From NCBI GenBank assembly GCA_005889515.1, contig VBHE01000038.1, positions 1 to 6,645 on the forward strand: a stretch of DNA of 6,645 nucleotides, written 5' to 3'. A program made the position numbers and the translations under genes. This DNA comes from Chloroflexota bacterium (lineage in GTDB: Bacteria; Chloroflexota; Dormibacteria; Aeolococcales; Aeolococcaceae). This document shows, piece after piece, positions 1 to 4,821 of the stretch; position 1 is the stretch's first letter; each line of letters begins with the position of its first letter. A model generated the notes under the pieces. It worked only from the letters and a program-made list of their open reading frames with translations. It did no database searches and was not told where the DNA came from.

Positions 1-1
1 C

Positions 2-313
2 GATCCCGAGACCGAGGTGGCCCTCTTCCGGATCGTCCAGGAGGCCCTCGCCAACGCCGCGCGGCACAGTCACGCCGGCCGCGTCGACATCCGTATCGAC
101 CTCCGCAGCGGGGTGCTCCGGCTGAGCGTCCGCGACGACGGCGACGGCTTCGCCGCCGGGGAGCTCACGCCGGGATGCTTCGGGCTGGTCGGCATGGCCG
201 AGCGGGCCCGCCTCGCCGGCGCCGTCCTCGAGGTCGAGAGCGCCCCGGGGTCGGGCACCCGGGTGACCGTCCGGCTGCCCCTGGCCGACGTTCCCGTCCC
301 CGCGTCCGCATGA
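2..313 (+). CDS. Sensor histidine kinase, NarL/DegS type, C-terminal ATPase domain (5' partial)
   Basis: This is the C-terminal end of a two-component sensor kinase that would bind ATP and pass phosphate to the response regulator encoded next. The open frame runs in from the left edge, so the sensor region and the HisKA_3 dimerisation/phosphoacceptor histidine region lie outside the window. Visible HATPase_c motifs are the N-box (FRIVQEALANAARH, bases 26-67, with the Mg/ATP-contacting Asn codon at 53), the G1 box DDGDGF (134-151), and a G2-like GLVGMAER stretch followed by GSGTRVTVRLP near the end. The spelling 'RIVQEALANAARHS' is typical of the NarL/DegS/LiaS kinase family rather than EnvZ-type kinases. 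The GTG at base 17 is an internal Val codon, not a start, because the conserved frame continues upstream as DPETE. The stop overlaps the ATG of the regulator by 4 bases (ATGA), which indicates co-translation as a cognate pair. The stimulus is unknown because the sensor domain is missing. Family assignment is confident. Confidence 0.93.
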   Translation, partial: DPETEVALFRIVQEALANAARHSHAGRVDIRIDLRSGVLRLSVRDDGDGFAAGELTPGCFGLVGMAERARLAGAVLEVESAPGSGTRVTVRLPLADVPVPASA

Positions 314-921
314 TCCGGGTGCTCGTCGCCGACGACCATCCCGTGGTGCGCCACGGCCTCTGCACCATGCTCGAGATCGAGGACGACATCGTGGTGGTGG
401 GACGGGCGGCCGACGGCGAGGAGGCGGTGATCCAGGCGCGCGAGACCAGGCCGGACATCATCCTCCTCGACGTCCAGATGCCCAACGTCGACGGCATCGA
501 GGCGCTGCGCCGCATCCGCGCCGACAACCCCGAGGCGCGGGTGATCGTCCTCACCACCTACCGGAACGAGGACTACATCTTCCCCTCGCTCGAGGCGGGA
601 GCCCGCGGCTACCTGCTCAAGGACGCCTCGCGCACCGAGCTGGCGGCGGCGGTCCGCGCGGTCCACCGCGGGGAGTCGCTCCTCGACCCCCAGGTCCAGG
701 AGACGATCGACAACGCCCCCCGGCACGACCCGCTGACCGCCCGCGAGCTCGAGGTGCTCCGGCTCATGGCCGACCAGCGGAGCAACGCCCAGATCGCCGA
801 GCTCCTCTTCGTGAGCGAGAACACGGTCAAGACCCACGTCAGCAACATCCTCGCCAAGCTGGGCTGCAGCGACCGCTCCGGCGCGGTGCTCACCGCCTGG
901 AAGAGGCACCTCATCTCGTGA
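310..921 (+). CDS. NarL/FixJ-family response regulator (REC + LuxR-type HTH)
   Basis: A complete cytoplasmic DNA-binding response regulator of 203 residues, slightly shorter than the usual 210-220 for the family because the inter-domain linker is short. The receiver domain spans about residues 1-120. It has the acidic pocket D8-D9, the phosphoacceptor D54 in 'LLDVQMPNVDG', the switch Thr at T82/T83 and the conserved K104 in 'GYLLKDAS'. A LuxR/NarL helix-turn-helix covers about residues 141-198, with 'LTARELEVLRLMA' and recognition helix 'VSENTVKTHVSNILAKLG' near 168-185. The start is the ATG at 310, which overlaps the kinase stop by 4 bases. An open frame extends further upstream, but it only reads the kinase gene in another frame and has no receiver homology. 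All catalytic residues are present, so the protein should be phosphorylatable by the upstream kinase. It may control its own cluster or the sigma-like/kelch genes that follow, but no binding site could be recognised. Targets are unknown. Confidence 0.95.
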   Translation: MIRVLVADDHPVVRHGLCTMLEIEDDIVVVGRAADGEEAVIQARETRPDIILLDVQMPNVDGIEALRRIRADNPEARVIVLTTYRNEDYIFPSLEAGARGYLLKDASRTELAAAVRAVHRGESLLDPQVQETIDNAPRHDPLTARELEVLRLMADQRSNAQIAELLFVSENTVKTHVSNILAKLGCSDRSGAVLTAWKRHLIS

Positions 922-969
922 CACCATCGGGCCTTCTGCTCCGTTCACCGGGCAGGGGTACGAGGGGGT

Positions 970-976
970 GGAGAGG
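970..976 (+). promoter_or_regulatory. Probable ribosome binding site for the sigma-like gene
   Basis: A purine-rich GGAGAGG lies 4 bases before GTG 981. It is the main reason for preferring this start over GTG 918, which overlaps the regulator stop but has no comparable upstream site. The 59 bases between the regulator stop and this start hold no recognisable terminator or clear promoter. Confidence 0.45.
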
Positions 977-980
977 TGAC

Positions 981-1466
981 GTGGCGACGGTGACTGTGGA
1001 GGCGCCGGTGGGCCTCACCTTCGACGAGGTGCGCCGGCTCCACGCCGTCGCGATCCACCGGCTCTGCGTCCTCGCCCTCGGACACCCGGGCGCGGCGGAG
1101 GCGGCGACAGGCCTCGTCCTCAACGTCGCCGCCGGCGCCTACGAGGTCGACCGGCCGCCGCCGTCGACGGCGTTGCGCTGGCTGTGCGGGGTGGCCTGCG
1201 ACGTCCTCGGCGAGGGGCCGCCCCCGCGGCGCGGCCGCCGCGCCCCCGGCGCCGTGGCCACCGGGTGGGGGCTCGACGTCGACGCCGCGCTGGTGCGGGC
1301 GTCGACGCTGGGGATGCGCGAGCGGCTCGCCGCCGGACTGCGCTGCGCCGCCGGCCTCGACTACGCCGAGATCGGCGAGATCCTGGGGATCCGTGCCGAC
1401 GCCGCCCGGGCTGCCTGCGCGCGGGCGATGCGGCGCGTCCAGCCGCGGCGCAGGCGGGGCCGGTGA
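981..1466 (+). CDS. Small divergent ECF-sigma-like protein
   Basis: A predicted 161-residue protein that looks like a degenerate ECF RNA polymerase sigma factor. The N-terminal part (FDEVRRLHAVAIHRLCVLALGHPGAAEAATGLV) follows the helical layout of sigma region 2. However, the usual acidic 'DAEDLVQE' core-binding motif has become 'GAAEAATGLV', and no basic/aromatic -10-recognition helix is evident. The C-terminal part (LGMRERLAAGLRCAAGLDYAEIGEILGI, then an Ala/Arg-rich helix) matches sigma region 4, with 'YAEIGEILGI' as the helix-turn-helix. The chosen start is GTG 981, preceded by a GGAG/AGG Shine-Dalgarno-like stretch at 970-976. An in-frame GTG at 918 would add 21 residues and overlap the regulator stop by 4 bases (GTGA), matching the pattern of neighbouring genes, so the start is uncertain. 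The stop overlaps the start of the kelch membrane protein by 4 bases, suggesting a functional pair. It could instead be a helix-turn-helix adaptor that no longer acts as a sigma factor. Confidence 0.62.
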   Translation: MATVTVEAPVGLTFDEVRRLHAVAIHRLCVLALGHPGAAEAATGLVLNVAAGAYEVDRPPPSTALRWLCGVACDVLGEGPPPRRGRRAPGAVATGWGLDVDAALVRASTLGMRERLAAGLRCAAGLDYAEIGEILGIRADAARAACARAMRRVQPRRRRGR

Positions 1467-3496
1467 CCGATCCCCTCGACTCCGACGAGCGCTGGTTCGC
1501 CCACCTCCTCGCCTCCATCCCGGCGCCGGCGTCGCTCGACAGCTGGACCCCGGCGGTCACCACCCACCCCCGGCCCCGCCCGCGGCGGCGCGCGCGCCTG
1601 ACCCCGCTCGCCCTCGCCCTCGGCGTCGCCGTCCTCGTCGGGGTGGTCGGCGCCGGTCTCGGGGTGGTCCTGCCCCGGCGGGGAGGCACCTCGCCGGCGC
1701 AGACCGCCAACGCGGTCATCGCGGGGATGCCGCCGGCGCGCGCCGGCGCGGCGATGGCCGCCGACCCCGCCCACCACCGGGTCCTCCTCTTCGCCGGCCG
1801 CACCCCGGGCGGCGTCCTCCTCGGCGACACCTGGAGCTGGGACGGGCACCGCTGGTCGCGCGAGCCGCTCGGCGGTCCGCCGGTGCGCGCTGCGGCGGCG
1901 ATGGCCGCCGACCCCTCCGGCGGGGTGGTGCTCTTCGGCGGCGCCGGGGTGACCGGCGCGCTCGGCGACACCTGGCGGTGGGACGGGCGCAGCTGGACGG
2001 CGATGCACCCGTCCGCCGCGCCGCCGGCGACCCCGGCGCCGCTGATGGCGGCGGACCCCGCCACGCGCTCCGCGCTGCTGGTGGTGCGCGACCCGAACTC
2101 GGCGGCTCCGGTGTCGACCTGGAGTTGGGACGGGCACACCTGGGCCCGGCGTCCGACCACGGCCGCGCCTCCGTCCTGCGCCGCGGCGATGGCCGCCGAC
2201 CCCGGGTCGCGGCGGGTGCTCCTCATGACCGGGCGCTCCTGCCCCGGCGTCGCCGGCGGCGTCACCTGGAGTTGGGACGGGCAGGCGTGGACCGCGCTGC
2301 ACCCCGCCGCCTCGCCGCCCGCCGTCGACCGTCCCGCGCTCGGCGGAGGCGCCGGCCGGCTGGTGCTCTTCTCCCCCGAGCCCGACCCCGCCCACGGCTG
2401 CTCGGCGCGGCTCACCTGGACCTGGGACGGCGCCACCTGGTCGGCGCACGCCCCGCCGGTCTCGCCGCCGTCGGCGGGCGCGGCGGCGACCGATCCCGGC
2501 GGTGGCGCGCTCCTCGTCCTCACCACCTCCGGGGAGACGTGGCGGTGGAACGGCGCCGCCTGGGATCTCGGCGAGGCGTCGGCGCCGTCGCAGGGGACGT
2601 CGGCTCCCACCCTCTGGTCGGAGCGCGCGCCCGCAGGCTGCCCGCCGGCGCGCACCGGGGCGGTGATGGTCACCGACGAGGCCCGCCACCAGGTGCTCCT
2701 CCTCGGCGGCTCGGCATCGCCGCTCGGCCAGGTGCCCCTGGTCCCCGGCGACACCTGGATCTGGGACGGCTCCACCTGGACGCAGCTCCACCCCGGCCCC
2801 GCTCCTCCGGCGCGCGGCGGTGCGGTCGCCGCCTACGACCCGCTGCACTCGGTGGTGGTGCTCTACGGCGGCGTCGGGCTCGACGACAAGGGCGCGCCGG
2901 TCGCCTTCGACGCGACCTGGACCTGGAACGGCTCGGCCTGGAAGCGCCAGGCGCCGAAGACCGCCCCGCCCGGCCAGCGCCTCGCCTCGATGGCCTGGGA
3001 CCCCGGCGGCCGGACCGTCATCCTCCTCACCGGCGCCTCGCCCCAGACGGCGCAGACCTGGTCCTGGGACAGAGCCGAGTGGACCCGGCTCCATCCCCGC
3101 ACCACCCCGCCCTTCGGCTCGCTGGTCACCGCCCCCGACCTCGGCGGGCTGCTCCTCGCCAGCCCCGCCGGCCCCGACGGCCAGCCCTCGACCTGGAGCT
3201 GGGCCGGAGGCGACTGGCACCGCCTCGCCGTCGCCGGGACTCCGGCGACGAGCGGAGCGGCGATCGCCTACGAGCCGTCCGCGCACCGTGTCGTCCTCGT
3301 CGGCGGCGACTGCCCCGCCGGACACTGCCCGACCGACGCGACCTGGACCTTCGACGGCCACTCCTGGATCCAGCTCCACCCCGCCGGCGCACCGCCCCCC
3401 CGTGCCGGCGCCACCCTCGCCGCCGACCCCACCCGCGCGGCCCTGATCCTCTTCGGCGGCACCGACTTCGGGGGAGGCGGAGCCTCCCCCGTGTGA
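1463..3496 (+). CDS. Single-pass membrane protein with about 11.5 Trp-rich kelch-like repeats
   Basis: A 677-residue protein of unknown function. Residues 1-45 form a short Arg/Pro-rich, presumably cytoplasmic tail. Residues 46-70 are a hydrophobic helix (LTPLALALGVAVLVGVVGAG and onward) preceded by RRRAR, which predicts N-in/C-out topology. From about residue 90 to the end are tandem repeats of roughly 45-59 residues. Each reads approximately PPxRxGAxMAxDPxxxxVLLFGG, a variable loop, then DTWxWDGxxWxxLHP. This resembles kelch/galactose-oxidase beta-propeller blades. Eleven repeats are complete and the twelfth (about 644-677) stops before its TWxWDG half. Six cysteines (239, 260, 313, 393, 617, 622) all lie in the outer domain and none in the tail or helix. 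The GTG start overlaps the sigma-like gene stop by 4 bases. That pairing and the membrane layout suggest an anti-sigma-like or sensor role, but no zinc-finger or known anti-sigma motif is visible in the tail. It could equally be a ligand-binding or adhesion surface protein. Confidence 0.82.
   Translation: MTDPLDSDERWFAHLLASIPAPASLDSWTPAVTTHPRPRPRRRARLTPLALALGVAVLVGVVGAGLGVVLPRRGGTSPAQTANAVIAGMPPARAGAAMAADPAHHRVLLFAGRTPGGVLLGDTWSWDGHRWSREPLGGPPVRAAAAMAADPSGGVVLFGGAGVTGALGDTWRWDGRSWTAMHPSAAPPATPAPLMAADPATRSALLVVRDPNSAAPVSTWSWDGHTWARRPTTAAPPSCAAAMAADPGSRRVLLMTGRSCPGVAGGVTWSWDGQAWTALHPAASPPAVDRPALGGGAGRLVLFSPEPDPAHGCSARLTWTWDGATWSAHAPPVSPPSAGAAATDPGGGALLVLTTSGETWRWNGAAWDLGEASAPSQGTSAPTLWSERAPAGCPPARTGAVMVTDEARHQVLLLGGSASPLGQVPLVPGDTWIWDGSTWTQLHPGPAPPARGGAVAAYDPLHSVVVLYGGVGLDDKGAPVAFDATWTWNGSAWKRQAPKTAPPGQRLASMAWDPGGRTVILLTGASPQTAQTWSWDRAEWTRLHPRTTPPFGSLVTAPDLGGLLLASPAGPDGQPSTWSWAGGDWHRLAVAGTPATSGAAIAYEPSAHRVVLVGGDCPAGHCPTDATWTFDGHSWIQLHPAGAPPPRAGATLAADPTRAALILFGGTDFGGGGASPV
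1727..3490 (+). repeat. Degenerate tandem repeats encoding kelch-like blades (11 full + 1 partial)
   Basis: The DNA of the outer domain is a degenerate tandem array with a period of about 135-180 bases. Some units remain nearly identical at the nucleotide level. A 21-base stretch encoding AAMAADP is exactly the same at 1748-1768, 1895-1915 and 2183-2203. A 20-base stretch encoding TWSWDG is identical at 2117-2136 and 2264-2283 and differs by one base at 1829-1848. Spacings of 147 and 288 bases equal about one and two repeat units, so the early repeats look recently duplicated or homogenised. Later units (from about 2330) are much more diverged. Confidence 0.8.
3469..3491 (+). terminator. Perfect 10-bp GC hairpin at the end of the kelch gene (terminator-like)
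   Basis: The left arm CGGGGGAGGC (3469-3478), a GGA loop (3479-3481) and the right arm GCCTCCCCCG (3482-3491) form a perfect 10-bp stem. It lies inside the last codons of the kelch gene and encodes the low-complexity tail GGGGASPV. No U-tract follows, so it is not a classical intrinsic terminator, but GC-rich bacteria often use such stems. It also covers the only purine-rich sequence upstream of the GTG at 3493. It could therefore act on translation of homoserine dehydrogenase instead. Confidence 0.5.
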
Positions 3497-3499
3497 AAG

Positions 3500-3505
3500 T
3501 AGACT
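3500..3505 (+). promoter_or_regulatory. Possible -10 element (TAGACT) before hom
   Basis: TAGACT fits the TANNNT -10 consensus. It lies in a short AT-rich island (3492-3506, about 10 of 15 bases A/T) within otherwise extremely GC-rich DNA. The distance to GTG 3514/ATG 3517 would suit a leaderless or nearly leaderless mRNA, and no good Shine-Dalgarno precedes those codons. No -35 box is evident, and the hairpin occupies that position. This is inference from composition and spacing only. Confidence 0.35.
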
Positions 3506-3516
3506 TCCCGGCCGTG

Positions 3517-4821
3517 ATGGACACCGTCCGCGTGGGGCTGCTCGGCCTGGGGATCGTGGGATCGCAGGTCGCCGAGCGGCTGGAGTGCCAGCGCGACCTC
3601 GTCACCGAGCGCACCGGCGGACCGGTCGAGCTGACCCGGGTGCTGGTGCGCGACACCGCCAAGCGGCGCGCCTACCTGCCCACCGCCGCGGCGATCACCA
3701 CCGATCCCGCCGCGGTCCTCGAGGACCCGGGCATCGGCGTGATCATCGAGCTCATGGGCGGCATGGAGCCGGCGCGCACCTACATCGAGCGCGCCATCGA
3801 CGCCGGCAAGGCGGTGGTGACGGCGAACAAGGAGGTGATGGCCCACCACGGGCCCGAGCTCCTCGACCTCGCCAAGCGGCGCGGCGTCGACGTCTATTTC
3901 GAGGCCGCGGTGGGCGGCGGGATCCCGCTGATCAGCACCTTCAAGATCGACCTCCTCGCCAACCAGATCTCGCGGATCGAGGCGGTCATCAACGGCACCA
4001 CGAACTTCATCATCGACCGCATGGCCCGCGACGGCGCGGGCTTCGACGAGGCGCTCGCCGAGGCGCAGCGGCTCGGCTACGCCGAGGCCGATCCCACCTA
4101 CGACGTCGAGGGCTGGGACGCCGTCTTCAAGCTCACGATCATGTCGTCGATCGCCTTCCGCGGTCGCATCGACCCCGACGAGGTCCACCGCGAGGGCATC
4201 CGCGGGCTCGACCCGGTCGACTTCCGCTACGCGCGCGACATGGGCTACGCGATCCGGCTGCTCGCCTACGCCCGCGACCACGGCGACGAGGTCGAGCTCC
4301 GCGTCCATCCCGCCCTGCTCCCCCAGAGCCACCTGCTCGCCGCGGTCCACGACGCCTACAACGCGGTGGTGATCGAGGGTGACCTGGTCGGCTCGGTGCT
4401 CCTCTACGGGCAGGGCGCCGGCGGCCGGCCGACCGCGAGCGCGGTCGTCGGTGACGTCATCGACCTGGTGCTCTCGATGCGCAAGGGCATCGACAACCGC
4501 ATCGCCGTCGACATCGCCCGTCCCATCCGGGTGCGCGCCATGGCGGACGTGCGCACCGCCGCCTACCTGCGTCTCCACGTCGCCGACCGCCCCGGGGTGC
4601 TCGCCGAGGTGGCGCGCATCCTCGGCGACCTCGACATCAGCATCAGCGCGGTGGTGCAGAAGCAGGCGATGGTCGAGCACGCCGCCGCCGAGCTGGTGAT
4701 CCTCACCCATCCCGCCCGCGAGGGCGACCTGCGCACCGCCCGCGAGCGGCTGGCGGCGCTCGAGACCGTGTACGCCGTCCCCGCCTTCCTCCGCGCGCTC
4801 ACTCCCGAGGAGGCGATGTGA
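3517..4821 (+). CDS. hom: Homoserine dehydrogenase with C-terminal ACT domain
   Basis: Cytoplasmic NAD(P)H-dependent reduction of aspartate 4-semialdehyde to homoserine, the entry step of the threonine/methionine branch. From the ATG the protein has 434 residues, the usual size for Gram-positive-type enzymes. The Rossmann nucleotide-binding motif GLGIVG is at residues 10-15. The TANKEVMA segment carries the conserved catalytic Lys (K105). The substrate/catalytic region includes 'FEAAVGGGIP' (128-137), 'NGTTNFI' (159-165) and 'GYAEADPTYDVEGWDAVFK' (187-205, with K205). An ACT domain from about residue 349 (DRPGVLAEVARILGDLDISISAVVQ) is the typical site of threonine feedback inhibition. Three in-frame starts are possible: GTG 3493 (overlapping the kelch stop), GTG 3514 and ATG 3517. 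I chose ATG 3517 because the family begins only a few residues before the VGLLG strand. It overlaps thrC by 4 bases at its end. Function is confident and the start is less so. Confidence 0.96.
   Translation: MDTVRVGLLGLGIVGSQVAERLECQRDLVTERTGGPVELTRVLVRDTAKRRAYLPTAAAITTDPAAVLEDPGIGVIIELMGGMEPARTYIERAIDAGKAVVTANKEVMAHHGPELLDLAKRRGVDVYFEAAVGGGIPLISTFKIDLLANQISRIEAVINGTTNFIIDRMARDGAGFDEALAEAQRLGYAEADPTYDVEGWDAVFKLTIMSSIAFRGRIDPDEVHREGIRGLDPVDFRYARDMGYAIRLLAYARDHGDEVELRVHPALLPQSHLLAAVHDAYNAVVIEGDLVGSVLLYGQGAGGRPTASAVVGDVIDLVLSMRKGIDNRIAVDIARPIRVRAMADVRTAAYLRLHVADRPGVLAEVARILGDLDISISAVVQKQAMVEHAAAELVILTHPAREGDLRTARERLAALETVYAVPAFLRALTPEEAM
4807..4813 (+). promoter_or_regulatory. Ribosome binding site for thrC
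   Basis: GAGGAGG inside the last codons of hom ends 4 bases before GTG 4818. It is the best Shine-Dalgarno match in the window. It supports the 4818 start of thrC even though this gives a longer N-terminus than most homologues. Confidence 0.6.

Noticed and set aside
175..309. Upstream extension of the response regulator to an ATG at 175
   Set aside because: The added 45 residues are Arg/Pro/Gly-rich and fall on the kinase coding region. The receiver domain begins exactly at ATG 310, with the usual short N-terminus.
70..948. Minus-strand open frame of 292 codons opposite the kinase and regulator
   Set aside because: It is a shadow frame. The opposite strand carries unmistakable HATPase and receiver/LuxR motifs.
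922..980. Search for an ECF-type autoregulatory promoter before the sigma-like gene
   Set aside because: No GGAAC-like -35 with a matching -10 is present, and no TANNNT hexamer sits at a sensible distance from either start.
1207..1255. GC-rich palindrome-like stretch in the sigma-like gene
   Set aside because: The inverted symmetry is imperfect and falls in an Arg/Pro/Gly coding linker. It is what random GGC/GCC/CGC codons produce at this GC content.
1120..3379. Long minus-strand open frames opposite the sigma-like and kelch genes (about 550 and 670 codons)
   Set aside because: They show repeat-like patterns only because they mirror the tandem repeats on the other strand. They carry no recognisable domain or ribosome binding site, and they overlap better-supported genes entirely.
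1393..3516. A very long plus-strand open frame running through the kelch gene into hom
   Set aside because: Its translation over this stretch is Arg/Pro/Ala low-complexity with no motifs. The kelch frame shows clear repeats and the hom homology starts only near 3517. High GC removes stop codons from off frames.
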